DNA of 64,000 bases from CAVPJW01 sp963705525 (GTDB lineage Bacteria; Acidobacteriota; Vicinamibacteria; Vicinamibacterales; CAVPJW01). The DNA lies in the NCBI GenBank assembly GCA_963705525.1, contig CAVPJW010000004.1, positions 1,612,001 to 1,676,000 of the forward strand. The letters run 5' to 3'. Position numbers and translations under genes: made by a program. The notes beneath the pieces are model-generated. The model worked only from the letters and a program-made list of their open reading frames with translations. It did no database searches and had not been told where the DNA came from. Below are positions 36,383-46,911 of this stretch, piece after piece; position 1 is the stretch's first letter; every line of letters starts with the position of its first letter.

Positions 36383-36391
36383 ATCATATCA
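36383..36391 (-). promoter_or_regulatory. Extended -10 (TGaTATGAT) 6 nt before gltA
   Basis: Reading the minus strand, TG-A-TATGAT ends 6 nt before the gltA ATG. The predicted start falls on the start codon. Confidence 0.5.
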
Positions 36392-36473
36392 GGAACACCT
36401 CAACGAGGAACGCGTGACCCGCGCTGCACCGTCGCCTCACGAGACGCTTCGGCCAGACCAGGGCCGGTTGGCG

Positions 36474-36902
36474 TCAGCGTGATGACGCGGCCAGCTTCGG
36501 CGCAGGTTTGTAGATGTACCCGACGATCATCCCGAAGATGGCGAACTCGATCAGATTGTCGAAAATCCAGAGCATCAGAAGCTGGTTCGACACCGGGAAA
36601 ACAACGTACTCCCACACGATGCCGAAGCAGATCAGCACCAGTCCGATCAGAATGCCGTAGCGCATCCCCTCGACCAGGCCGTTCCCTCCTTCATAGCCTT
36701 TCGCATAGGCATAGGTGAACACGAAGAACCCCACCAGCGTCGAGGCAAAGCCGAGCGGCAGGTTCATGTCGCCCTGCCCACGGAACACCTGGGCATGCTG
36801 CTCGTAGATGCCCGCGAGCAGAAACTGATTGACGACGCCGCCCAGGACAATGGACACGATCCAGGTCACGACTGCCGCGAGCGCAAGACGGGGAACGTTC
36901 AT
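36474..36902 (-). CDS. Small membrane protein, four helices, unknown function
   Basis: Protein of 142 residues with about four hydrophobic segments (near residues 5-28, 50-68, 82-103 and 108-130) and no recognised motif. AGGAGAG lies 6 nt before the ATG. It resembles DUF1761-type proteins only in topology. It is in the same direction as the glycosyltransferase upstream (45-nt gap). Confidence 0.65.
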   Translation of the reverse strand: MNVPRLALAAVVTWIVSIVLGGVVNQFLLAGIYEQHAQVFRGQGDMNLPLGFASTLVGFFVFTYAYAKGYEGGNGLVEGMRYGILIGLVLICFGIVWEYVVFPVSNQLLMLWIFDNLIEFAIFGMIVGYIYKPAPKLAASSR

Positions 36903-36947
36903 GTTGGCTCTCCTGAAAGGGATGGGACAGGAGCGACCGGACGATCG

Positions 36948-38444
36948 TTACTTGCCGGAGACGACCTGCGTATCGAGCACGACTCCCTCGCCCGCGTACT
37001 GCTGGGCCACCGACAGCACGCCGGTATAGAGGAAGCCGATCTGGAACAGGATGAGGAACGGCAGGGTACCGTAGATCCCGTTGCTGAGGGCGTAGAACAC
37101 CGCGGCCGTGAAATACAGGCCGAGGGCGGTCTCGATCAGGGGCTGCACGGCCACCGACTGGCGATACTTCTTGCCGATCCAGTCGTCGGACTCGCGCTCG
37201 ATGCAGTACTTCGGCGTACGAGTGAACTCTCCTTGCTTGCCGAAGAGCGCCTCGATAACGGCCTTGGTGTTGTTGACGGACAGCCCGATGCCGATCGACA
37301 TCAGGAACGGCAAGTACTTGAGCCGCGTCACCCAGTCCTTGTGCAGTTCCCGCTGACAGACGACGTAGAAGTTGCTGACCGAGAGCGTCGCCGCGCAGAA
37401 AAGCGGGATGTCGATGAGCAGCATCTCATACCAGCCCATGTTGTAGCGGATGTACATGGCCGGGAACATGAGCACGGACAGGAGCGACATCAACACGTAG
37501 TTGAAGTTGGCGGTCAGGTGAAAGAAGGCTTCCGCTTTCACCTCGAGCGGCAGCTTCGATCGCAGCAGACGCGGCAGCAGTTTCCGGCAGGTCTGGATCG
37601 ACCCCTTGGCCCAGCGATGCTGCTGCGATTTGAACGCATTCATCTCCACCGGCACTTCCGCCGGTGCAATGACGTCCTGCAGGAAGAGGAACTTCCATCC
37701 GAGCAGCTGTGCGCGGTAGCTGAGATCGAGATCTTCGGTCAGCGTATCGTGCTGCCAGCCACCGGCATCATCGATCGCGCGCCGCCGCCACACGCCCGCC
37801 GTCCCGTTGAAATTGAAGAAGCGGCCCGAGCGGTGACGCCCGCCATGCTCGAGCACGAAGTGGCCGTCGAGCAGAATCGATTGAATCTTGGTGAGGAGCG
37901 AATAATCCTGGTTGATGTGTCCCCAGCGGGCCTGCACCATGCCGACTCGTCGGTCGTCGAAATGCCCGATGACTTGCTGCAGAAAGTCCGGCGACGGCAG
38001 AAAGTCGGCGTCAAAAATGCCGATGAACTCACCGCGCGCGACGCGGAGGCCCGCCTCGAGCGCGCCGGCCTTGAAACCTGCGCGATCGGTACGATGGAAA
38101 TACTTGATGTCGAGACCCTGCGCGGCGTGGCGACGGACGGCGAGCTCGGCGATATCGCGCGTCTCATCGGTCGAATCGTCGAGCACCTGAATCTCGAGCC
38201 GATCGCGCGGATAGTCGATCCGGCACACCGACTCGACCAGCCGGTCGACCACGTACATTTCGTTGTAGATCGGGAGCTGAAGGGTAACGACGGGAAGATC
38301 GTCCGGACAGGCCACCGCACGCGGCACGTTGTCTTTGTGCCGCATGTACAGGTAGACAAGATAGTACCGATGCCACCCGTACACAGCCAATACAATCAGA
38401 ATGAAAAAATATGCAGCCAGGATGGCTGTCTCGGCGGGTGTCAT
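36948..38444 (-). CDS. Membrane glycosyltransferase family 2, cellulose-synthase-like
   Basis: Protein of 498 residues. One N-terminal helix is followed by a cytosolic GT2 domain with the processive D,D,D,QxxRW set: LDDSTDET, FDADFLPS, TEDLDLSYR and QQHRW. Three or more helices follow from about residue 310. The domain style is that of glucomannan/ceramide or cellulose-synthase-like transferases. No bcsB, bcsC or PilZ domain gene is nearby, so the product polymer or lipid is unknown. It could make a glycolipid or an exopolysaccharide. Confidence 0.85.
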   Translation of the reverse strand: MTPAETAILAAYFFILIVLAVYGWHRYYLVYLYMRHKDNVPRAVACPDDLPVVTLQLPIYNEMYVVDRLVESVCRIDYPRDRLEIQVLDDSTDETRDIAELAVRRHAAQGLDIKYFHRTDRAGFKAGALEAGLRVARGEFIGIFDADFLPSPDFLQQVIGHFDDRRVGMVQARWGHINQDYSLLTKIQSILLDGHFVLEHGGRHRSGRFFNFNGTAGVWRRRAIDDAGGWQHDTLTEDLDLSYRAQLLGWKFLFLQDVIAPAEVPVEMNAFKSQQHRWAKGSIQTCRKLLPRLLRSKLPLEVKAEAFFHLTANFNYVLMSLLSVLMFPAMYIRYNMGWYEMLLIDIPLFCAATLSVSNFYVVCQRELHKDWVTRLKYLPFLMSIGIGLSVNNTKAVIEALFGKQGEFTRTPKYCIERESDDWIGKKYRQSVAVQPLIETALGLYFTAAVFYALSNGIYGTLPFLILFQIGFLYTGVLSVAQQYAGEGVVLDTQVVSGK

Positions 38445-38535
38445 AAGATGGCGTCAGCCGACTGGAACATAAAACCCCTAATGATAACCGAAGTCCCCGC
38501 CTCTAAGTCAAACCGGCTCAGCGTCATGGAGAATC

Positions 38536-39294
38536 ATGACCCCTGCTGAGCTGCGCCAGCTGCTCGAGGCCGTCGGGGCCGGTCGTCTCGACCCCGGCGA
38601 TGCCCACGAGCGCATCCTCCGCGACCTGCGGTCGGAACCATTCGAGGATCTGGGATTTGCCCGGGTCGATCACCATCGCACGCTCCGCCAGGGATTTCCG
38701 GAGGTCGTCCTCGCTCTCGGCAAAACGCCCTCGCAAACGGCGGCCATCGCGGCGGAAATCGTCAAGCGCGGCCACGCCCTCCTCATTACACGCGCGGGCG
38801 GCGACCACTTCGACGCCGTCCGCACGTTGGTACCCGAAGTCACCTTCAATGCGGATGCCAGGACGATTACGCTCAAGCAGGGCCCGACAGAACCTGGCCG
38901 CGGCACGATTCTGATCGCCGCGGCCGGAACCTCGGATGTCTCAGTCGCCGAAGAAGCGGCGGTCACCGCGGACATGATGGGGAACACCATCGATCGGCTT
39001 TATGACGTGGGGGTTGCCGGCCTTCACCGGCTCCTGCGTGAACACGACCGCCTCATGTCGGCGCGCGTCATCATCGTGATCGCCGGCATGGAAGGTGCGC
39101 TGCCCACTGTCGTGTCGGGTCTCGTTCGAGTGCCCGTCATCGCCGTGCCCACCAGCGTAGGATACGGCGCCAGCTTTGGCGGCGTCGCCGCCCTTCTCGC
39201 CATGTTGAACAGCTGCGCCTCCGGCGTCTCGGTGGTGAACATCGACAACGGGTTCGGCGCGGCCTTTGTGGCCAGCCTGATCAACCACTTATAG
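38536..39294 (+). CDS. larB: Nickel-pincer cofactor biosynthesis protein LarB
   Basis: Carboxylates and hydrolyses nicotinic-acid adenine dinucleotide in the first step of the nickel pincer cofactor used by lactate racemase LarA. It has 252 residues with a PurE-like C-terminal domain: ITRAGGDHFDAV, AAAGTSDVSVAEEAAVTADMMG and VIAVPTSVGYGASFGG, plus the LarB-type N-terminus with RVDHHRTLRQGFPEVV. GGAG lies just upstream of the ATG. larA, larC and larE are not in the window. Confidence 0.92.
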   Translation: MTPAELRQLLEAVGAGRLDPGDAHERILRDLRSEPFEDLGFARVDHHRTLRQGFPEVVLALGKTPSQTAAIAAEIVKRGHALLITRAGGDHFDAVRTLVPEVTFNADARTITLKQGPTEPGRGTILIAAAGTSDVSVAEEAAVTADMMGNTIDRLYDVGVAGLHRLLREHDRLMSARVIIVIAGMEGALPTVVSGLVRVPVIAVPTSVGYGASFGGVAALLAMLNSCASGVSVVNIDNGFGAAFVASLINHL

Positions 39295-39307
39295 CGATTG
39301 CCGGGTC

Positions 39308-39336
39308 TTGACAGGGTGCGGATCGGCACCCATATT
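39308..39336 (+). promoter_or_regulatory. Promoter of mutS2-dnaG-rpoD
   Basis: TTGACA at 39308-39313 and CATATT at 39331-39336 with a 17-nt spacer, about 95 nt before mutS2. A second -10-like TACAAT at 39363-39368 may give another start. No terminator separates it from larB. Confidence 0.55.
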
Positions 39337-39435
39337 CTCTGTAGCCGTCGGCGAAAACTGAGTACAATAAGGGTTTCTTTTTAGCCGCCCGGGGGCCGGC
39401 GAGCGGTTCTCCTTCCACCCGGCGATTTCCGAACT

Positions 39436-41868
39436 ATGCAGCCTGGCGCGCTCCGGACCCTCGAGTTCGATCGCATCGTCGAGGCCGTTGGCACCCTTGC
39501 GGTTACGCCAACAGGGGCCGCGCGCCTGGCCGAGCTCCGACCGCAAACCGACGCGGCGCGTGTGGCGCATCTGCTAGCAGCCACCACCGAGACGGTGCGC
39601 TATCTTTCGAGCAACCCGCTTTTTCCTCTTCGCGCGCCGGCGGAACTGGACGCGGTCCTTCGACTACTCGCCGTCCAAGGCCGCGCGCTCGAATCGCAGG
39701 GACTGCTGAACCTCGCCGAGTATCTGGAGTCGATCGAGCTTACGCGCACCGCCATTCGTAAGGTCGCGTCGCAGTTTCCCGTGCTGCGTGCCCTCGCTGA
39801 AAGCGCCGCCTCGTTCTCGTCGGAGACGGCCGACGTGCGCCGCAAGATCGAGACGTCCGGCGAGATCGTCGATCAGGCGAGCACGGAGCTGGCCGGCATC
39901 CGCGAACGGCTGCGGAAGCAGCGGGCGCGCCTGCGCGGAACGCTCGAGTCGTACCTCCGGAGCAAGGAGAGTTCGCGATATCTCCAGGAACAGGTGGTCA
40001 CCGAGCGGAACGGCCGTTACGTCCTCGTGGTGAAGGCCGAACATCGAAGCGCGATTCCCGGGATCATCCATGGCAGCTCGGCCAGCGGGGCCAGCCTGTT
40101 TCTCGAGCCGCTGAGCACGGTCGAGATCAACAACGACATCGTGGCGCTCGAGCAGCAGGAGGCCGCCGAGATCCACCGCATCCTGCTGGCACTGACCGAC
40201 GCCTTCAGACGACGGGCCGGCGAGCTGCACCGCACCGTGGAAGCGGCCACCGATCTCGACGTCTTGCAGGCCAAGGCTCGGTTCGCGGACGCGATGCAGG
40301 GCATCGAGCCCCAGATTTCCTCGGACGCATCGTTCGAGCTGCTGGGCGCGACGCATCCGCTCCTGATGCGCGCGGTGGTGTCGCGTCTCGATGCGCGGGA
40401 CGCCGAGCACCTGCCCGAACCTGTACCGATCGATGTGAAGATGCGGCCGCCCGTCTCCGTCCTCGTCATCACTGGTCCGAACACGGGCGGCAAGACGGTC
40501 GCGCTGAAGACGGCGGGGCTGCTGGCTCTGATGGCGCAGGCCGGGCTGCACATTCCGGCCGCCCATGGATCGCGCCTGCCGGTTTTTCGATCGATCTTCG
40601 CCGACATCGGCGATGAACAGTCCATCGAGGCGAGCCTCAGCACGTTCTCGGCGCACATCAGCAACATCACGATGATGGATCGTGATTTCTCGCTCCCTGC
40701 GCTCGTCCTGCTCGACGAGATCGGCGCGGGAACGGATCCCATCGAAGGCGGCGCGCTGGGCGTGGCGATCGTCGATCACTTCAAGGGCCGCGGCGCGCTC
40801 GTGGTGGGGACGACGCACTACGACGCCTTGAAGACGTATGCGGCGACCACCTCGGGGGTGGCCGTGGCCGCGTTCGGATTTGCGCCTGACACGTTTGCGC
40901 CCACGTACAAATTGATCTACGGCTCGCCGGGCCGCAGCCTCGCACTCGAAATCGCGCGCCGGCTCGGACTGAGCGCGACGATCGTGGATGCGGCCGGGCA
41001 GCATGTGACCGCGCGTGAAGCGCAGCTCGCTGAACATCTCGCCAGGATCGATGATGACATCCGGAAGCTCGATCACGAGCGCCGGCTGGTGGCGAGAGAG
41101 CGGGAAACGATTGCCGAGCTCGAATCGCGGATCAAGACGCGCGACGAATCGCTCCGCCAGCGGGAGGAAGTCGCCAGGCAGCGCTTGAACGACGACCTCG
41201 ACCAGCGGAGGCGGGCTGCGCGCCTGGAAATCGACAGCATCATCGGCGACATGAAACGCCGCGCTGAAGAGGCGGCCGCTCACGCCGGGCGACGGCCCAC
41301 CGAGCCCGCGATGGAGCTCGGCGAAGTGCGAGCCGAGGCCCGCGGCGCGGTGGACGCGATCGTCGAACGGCTCCGCGAAGGACAGGCGCCGAGCGCACCC
41401 GAGGCGCGACACGAACCGGCGACCGTAGGCGATCGCGTGTCAGTCGGGACGCTGGGTCTCGAGGGCCGCGTCGTCGGAGTTCATGACGGGCAGGCCGAAG
41501 TGGACGTTCGAGGCAAGCGCCTTCGCGCCAGCCTGTCCGATCTTCATGTGCTCGCCGGATCGAACGATGGCGGCTCCGCCCCGTCGCGCGGCACGGTCAC
41601 CATCCAGCTCCAGCCTCACGAGCGGACGCAGGAACTGAACGTGGTAGGGTGCACGGTCGACGAAGCCCTGTCGCGCGCCGAAAAGTTCCTCGACGAGACG
41701 CTCCTGACCGACGAGAGGACTGTGCGCGTGATTCACGGCTACGGCACCGGTCAGCTGCGCCGCGCGCTCGCCGGGTTTCTCGCGCAGCATCCCCTCGTGG
41801 CAAAGTTCGAGGCCGCGCGCCCAGGCGAAGGCGGAGGCGGCGTCACGGTGGTGGAGCTCAAGGACTAG
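39436..41868 (+). CDS. mutS2: Endonuclease MutS2 with Smr domain
   Basis: MutS-like ATPase, 810 residues. Walker A is TGPNTGGKTVALKT (about 346-359), Walker B is LLDEIGAGTDPIEGGAL, followed by a long coiled coil (about 520-620). The C-terminal Smr nuclease domain has VDEALSRAEKFLDE and VIHGYGTGQLR. MutS2 acts on branched DNA and, in Bacillus, on collided ribosomes. ATG of dnaG follows one base after its stop. Confidence 0.95.
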   Translation: MQPGALRTLEFDRIVEAVGTLAVTPTGAARLAELRPQTDAARVAHLLAATTETVRYLSSNPLFPLRAPAELDAVLRLLAVQGRALESQGLLNLAEYLESIELTRTAIRKVASQFPVLRALAESAASFSSETADVRRKIETSGEIVDQASTELAGIRERLRKQRARLRGTLESYLRSKESSRYLQEQVVTERNGRYVLVVKAEHRSAIPGIIHGSSASGASLFLEPLSTVEINNDIVALEQQEAAEIHRILLALTDAFRRRAGELHRTVEAATDLDVLQAKARFADAMQGIEPQISSDASFELLGATHPLLMRAVVSRLDARDAEHLPEPVPIDVKMRPPVSVLVITGPNTGGKTVALKTAGLLALMAQAGLHIPAAHGSRLPVFRSIFADIGDEQSIEASLSTFSAHISNITMMDRDFSLPALVLLDEIGAGTDPIEGGALGVAIVDHFKGRGALVVGTTHYDALKTYAATTSGVAVAAFGFAPDTFAPTYKLIYGSPGRSLALEIARRLGLSATIVDAAGQHVTAREAQLAEHLARIDDDIRKLDHERRLVARERETIAELESRIKTRDESLRQREEVARQRLNDDLDQRRRAARLEIDSIIGDMKRRAEEAAAHAGRRPTEPAMELGEVRAEARGAVDAIVERLREGQAPSAPEARHEPATVGDRVSVGTLGLEGRVVGVHDGQAEVDVRGKRLRASLSDLHVLAGSNDGGSAPSRGTVTIQLQPHERTQELNVVGCTVDEALSRAEKFLDETLLTDERTVRVIHGYGTGQLRRALAGFLAQHPLVAKFEAARPGEGGGGVTVVELKD

Positions 41869-41869
41869 C

Positions 41870-43633
41870 ATGCCGCTCTTTCCGCAGTCCTTCATCGACG
41901 ATTTGCGCCAGCAGGTCGATATCGTGGCGATCGTGCAGGACTACGTGTCGCTCAAGAAGGTCGGGGCGACGTACAAGGGACTCTGCCCGTTCCACTCCGA
42001 AAAGACGCCGTCGTTTCTGGTGAACCGCGACAAGGGATTCTTCCACTGCTTCGGCTGTAGTGTCGGCGGCGACGTTTTCAAGTTCCTCGAGCTGCAGGAG
42101 CGGATGTCGTTTCCCGATGCGGTGCGCCATCTGGCCCAGCGCGTCGGCCTGGCGATGCCCGAGCTCGAAGCAGGTGCCGATGCGCACGGCGAGTCGGCGC
42201 TCCGCGAGACCCTGCTCAAGATTCACGACGTCGCGTTGTCCTACTTCCGCGACCAGCTCGGCGCGCAGGCTGGACAGGTTGCGATGCGCCAGCTGAAGGA
42301 GCGGGACGTCTCGGAGGACACCATCAAGAAGCTCGGACTGGGCTTTGCGCCGCGTTCGCGTGACACGCTGACGAAAGTGCTCGTCGCGGCCGGGTTTTCC
42401 CGGCACATCATTCTGGCCAGCGGGCTCGCCGCCGAGCGCGACGGCGGCGATGTCGTGGATCGCTTCCGTGGGCGGCTCATGATTCCGATTTGTCGCGACA
42501 GCGGATCGGTCATCGCATTCGGCGGTCGCTCGATGGAGCCGGATCAGCAGCCGAAGTACTTGAACTCCCCGGAAACCGCCATCTACTCAAAGAGCCGCAC
42601 GCTGTACGGGCTGCATCTGACCAAGGCGGCGATTTCGCGTCTCGGCTACGCAGTGCTGGTCGAAGGCTACTTCGATTTCGCGCAGCTCATTCAGCACGAG
42701 ATCACCCCGGTCGTCGCCTCGTGTGGCACCGCGCTCACGCCGCACCAGGCGCAGCGGCTGCGCCGGTTTACCTCGAAGGTCGTGCTGAGCTACGACCCCG
42801 ACGCGGCGGGACAGGGGGCGGTGGCGCGATCGTGCGAGCTTCTGGTGGCGGAGGGATTCGACGTCAACGTCGCGCTGCTCCCCGCGGGCGAGGATCCGGA
42901 CAGTTTTGTCCGGCGCCATGGCCGCGACGGTTATCAGGAGCGACTGAAGAACTCCCGCCCGTATCTGGAGTTCCTGCTGGACCGGACAGCCGCGGCGCAC
43001 GACTTGGGGAACGACGAGGGCCGGCGCACATTCCTCTCCGCGATGCTGACCGTTGCGGCGCGAATCCCCGATGCGGCGGCGCGCGACCAGTTCGGCGATC
43101 GCCTCGCGCACAAGGCCCGCATTACGGAAGAGGTGGTGCGGGCGGAAATTCGGAAGGCGGCCGTCGCACGTGTGCAGCAGGTGACCGCCCGGGAGGTCCC
43201 CAGCTTCGGGCAGATCAAGCAGGCCGAGCAGGGGCTGCTCTGGGCGCTCGTCCACGAGCCCGCCGAGGCGCTGGCAGCGCTTGGCGAGGTCGACGATCGG
43301 GATCTGGAGTGCCTGGCGACCCGGCACGTGCTCGAAGTGGCTCGTTCCCTTCAGGATCGGCCAGTTTCGGCCGTACCATCGGCGCTCCTGGAGCGTCTAA
43401 ATACACTGGAAGCCCAGCTCGTGACCCGCATTGCCGCGGGGACCTCGGCCCCGGCACCGGCCCTCGATTGCGCCCGGGCGCTCAGGCGCCTCCGTTACGA
43501 ACGCGAACAAGCGGCCCTGCAGAGTGAAATCGACCGGCTCCAGCGGCTTGGCACAGGTGAATCCGGAACGGAAATCGACCGTTTGTGGCAGCAGAAAAAG
43601 GACTTGTTACACCGTATCGAGGCACTCATCTAA
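41870..43633 (+). CDS. dnaG: DNA primase
   Basis: Makes RNA primers at the replication fork. Protein of 587 residues: CHC2 zinc finger (LCPFHSEKTPSF...FHCFGC), RNA-polymerase domain and TOPRIM core with VLVEGYFDFAQL and SYDPDAAGQGA, then a C-terminal region for DnaB contact. Lies between mutS2 and rpoD. rpsU, often upstream in proteobacteria, is absent. Confidence 0.96.
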   Translation: MPLFPQSFIDDLRQQVDIVAIVQDYVSLKKVGATYKGLCPFHSEKTPSFLVNRDKGFFHCFGCSVGGDVFKFLELQERMSFPDAVRHLAQRVGLAMPELEAGADAHGESALRETLLKIHDVALSYFRDQLGAQAGQVAMRQLKERDVSEDTIKKLGLGFAPRSRDTLTKVLVAAGFSRHIILASGLAAERDGGDVVDRFRGRLMIPICRDSGSVIAFGGRSMEPDQQPKYLNSPETAIYSKSRTLYGLHLTKAAISRLGYAVLVEGYFDFAQLIQHEITPVVASCGTALTPHQAQRLRRFTSKVVLSYDPDAAGQGAVARSCELLVAEGFDVNVALLPAGEDPDSFVRRHGRDGYQERLKNSRPYLEFLLDRTAAAHDLGNDEGRRTFLSAMLTVAARIPDAAARDQFGDRLAHKARITEEVVRAEIRKAAVARVQQVTAREVPSFGQIKQAEQGLLWALVHEPAEALAALGEVDDRDLECLATRHVLEVARSLQDRPVSAVPSALLERLNTLEAQLVTRIAAGTSAPAPALDCARALRRLRYEREQAALQSEIDRLQRLGTGESGTEIDRLWQQKKDLLHRIEALI

Positions 43634-43716
43634 CCCGCGGCTCCGAGTCGCGTCGGGAGGCCGAGCCGTCGCCACCCGCCGCGTTCGAGCCGACACGATC
43701 ATAGGAGGACGCTCCC

Positions 43717-45417
<1,701 letters not shown>

Positions 45418-45420
45418 GCG

Positions 45421-45486
45421 GAGTTCTTAGTCGGTTAGTTCTTAGTGCTTAGACGAACTAAGAACTTCTAAGAACTAAGTACCAAG
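45421..45486. repeat. TTCTTGG/CCAAGAA-type repeat cluster, copy B
   Basis: Multiple GTTCTTAG and CTAAGAAC units. GTTCTTAG (45438-45445) pairs with CTAAGAAC (45458-45465); AGTTCTTAG also matches CTAAGAACT at 45468-45476. It shares GTTCTTAGyGCTTAGA with copy A. It lies between rpoD and the tRNA and may form a hairpin at the rpoD 3' end. Confidence 0.6.
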
Positions 45487-45518
45487 CAAACGAAGGAACA
45501 GCAGGTTACCATTTCCCC

Positions 45519-45594
45519 GGGCCCATAGCTCAGCGGTCAGAGCCGCCGGCTCATAACCGGCCCGTCCCAGGTTCGAATCCTGGTGGGCCCACCA
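45519..45594 (+). tRNA. tRNA with CAT anticodon (Ile2 or elongator Met)
   Basis: A full 76-nt cloverleaf: acceptor GGGCCCA pairs with TGGGCCC, D-arm AGCTCAGCGGTCAGAGC, anticodon arm GCCGG-CTCATAA-CCGGC with CAT at 45552-45554, T-arm with GTTCGAATC, and encoded CCA at 45592-45594. It is not the initiator: base pair 1-72 is G-C and the three G-C pairs of initiators are missing from the anticodon stem base. The GGCTCATAACC loop region resembles tRNA-Ile2 (lysidine-modified) of several bacteria, but elongator Met cannot be excluded. Confidence 0.92.
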
Positions 45595-45676
45595 AGACTC
45601 GCCGTGTCCGTGCGTATGATAGAGTTCAGGATGATGAACCCCGTCACGAGTTGCCCCCGAGGCAGGTGACCGGCAG

Positions 45677-45703
45677 AGCCCCGCGCAGCGGGGCTTTTTT
45701 TTT
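45677..45703 (+). terminator. Rho-independent terminator after the tRNA
   Basis: AGCCCCGC (45677-45684) pairs with GCGGGGCT (45688-45695) around GCA, followed by nine T. It closes the rpoD/tRNA transcript and precedes the zinc-ribbon gene by 45 nt. A TATGAT box at 45615-45620 upstream could make it the end of a short separate RNA. Confidence 0.88.
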
Positions 45704-45747
45704 GCCTAGAACATGACATCTGTCGCCTTCGACCAGGCGTGACCGGC

Positions 45748-46491
45748 ATGAACCCCAATCTTTCGCGCCTCGTCCGGCTCCAGCAGATCGAGAACGCGGC
45801 CGAGGAAGCGCGTCGCGTGCTCGTCGATCACCCCGTCCGGCTCGCGGCGCTCGAAGCACGGCTCGAGGCCTCGCGCGCCGCAGTGGCGTCGTCGCGCGAA
45901 CGTCTGTCGGCGAACCAGGCGGCTCGGCGGGACATCGAGAAGGAGCTGGCGGTCGTTCAGGGCCGGCTGTCGAAGTTCAAGGATCAGCTGATGGAGGTCA
46001 AGACCAACCGCGAATACCAGGCGATGCAGAAGGAAATCGAGGTCGCGCGGAGTGAAGTCGCCTCGATGGAAGACCGCATCCTGGAACGCATGTTGGAATC
46101 AGACGAGATCTCTGGAGCCGTCAAGCGGGCCGAGCGCGAACTGGCCGACGAAGAGCGCGCGGTCTCGGCCGAACGCGCCGCGTTCGATCAGGATCGGGTG
46201 CGGATCGAACAGGACCTCGCGCGATTCGCTGCGGATCGGAAAGCGCTCGTGGCCGAGATCGACGGCGAGGCGCTCGCCGTGTTCGAGAGCGTGGCGCGCG
46301 GCCGGAAGGGCATCGCCGTCGCCGAGGCACGCGATGGCCACTGCACCATTTGTCATGTGCGCCTCAGGCCGCAGGTGTTCAACGAAGTTCGCCGCAACGA
46401 CAGCATCATCCGATGCGACAGCTGCCAGCGCATTCTTTACTTCACTCCGACAGCGGCGGCCGATACCGCTCCCACACCTGCCAGCGAATGA
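45748..46491 (+). CDS. Coiled-coil protein with C-terminal C4 zinc ribbon
   Basis: Protein of 247 residues. A long coiled coil spans about residues 10-180, with a C4-type zinc ribbon at the end: CTIC...CDSC. This is the YbeQ/COG1579 type. It may act as a nucleic-acid-linked scaffold; the precise role is unknown. ATG 45748 is chosen over the in-frame GTG at 45739. The RNase H gene follows after 10 nt. Confidence 0.85.
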   Translation: MNPNLSRLVRLQQIENAAEEARRVLVDHPVRLAALEARLEASRAAVASSRERLSANQAARRDIEKELAVVQGRLSKFKDQLMEVKTNREYQAMQKEIEVARSEVASMEDRILERMLESDEISGAVKRAERELADEERAVSAERAAFDQDRVRIEQDLARFAADRKALVAEIDGEALAVFESVARGRKGIAVAEARDGHCTICHVRLRPQVFNEVRRNDSIIRCDSCQRILYFTPTAAADTAPTPASE

Positions 46492-46501
46492 GCTGGCTCC
46501 G

Positions 46502-46903
46502 ATGCTGACGGCATTCATCGACGGGGGCTCCCGCGGGAACCCGGGCCCGGCCGGGTACGGGGTTCAGGTGATCGACGGGAACGGAGCCGTCGTCCAGGAA
46601 CTGGCGGAGCCGATCGGCGTCTCGACGAACAACGAGGCGGAGTACCGGGGTCTGATAGCGGCGCTTCAGTGGATCACCGCGCAGGGCCACAAGAAGGCGC
46701 GGATCCGCTCGGACTCCGAACTGCTGGTCCGCCAGATGCGCGGCGAGTACAGGGTCAAGAGTCCAGGGCTGCAGCCCCTCCACCGAGAAGCCACGAGGCT
46801 CGCCTACTCGATGGAGAGCGTCGAGTTCGAGTACGTGCCGCGCGAACAGAATCGCGAAGCCGACCGCCTGGCCAACGAAGCCATGGATAGGGCTGGGAAC
46901 TGA
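46502..46903 (+). CDS. Ribonuclease H-like protein (RNase HI family, short)
   Basis: Protein of 133 residues with the RNase H fold. Catalytic acids: Asp7 in FIDGGSRGNPG, Glu48 in NNEAEYRG, Asp72 in IRSDSELL, and the Asp in NREADRLAN. It degrades RNA in RNA/DNA hybrids. It lacks the basic-handle region of E. coli RNase HI and resembles the RVT_3/YpdQ-type subgroup that is commonly paired with a zinc-ribbon protein like the one upstream. Confidence 0.9.
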   Translation: MLTAFIDGGSRGNPGPAGYGVQVIDGNGAVVQELAEPIGVSTNNEAEYRGLIAALQWITAQGHKKARIRSDSELLVRQMRGEYRVKSPGLQPLHREATRLAYSMESVEFEYVPREQNREADRLANEAMDRAGN

Positions 46904-46911
46904 CGCGGCAC

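Noticed and set aside
36795..38549. Open frame of about 580 codons on the plus strand
   Set aside because: Antisense to the glycosyltransferase; no recognisable domain and no ribosome site.
45519..45594. Initiator tRNA-Met
   Set aside because: Base 1 pairs with base 72 and the anticodon stem lacks the three G-C pairs typical of initiators.
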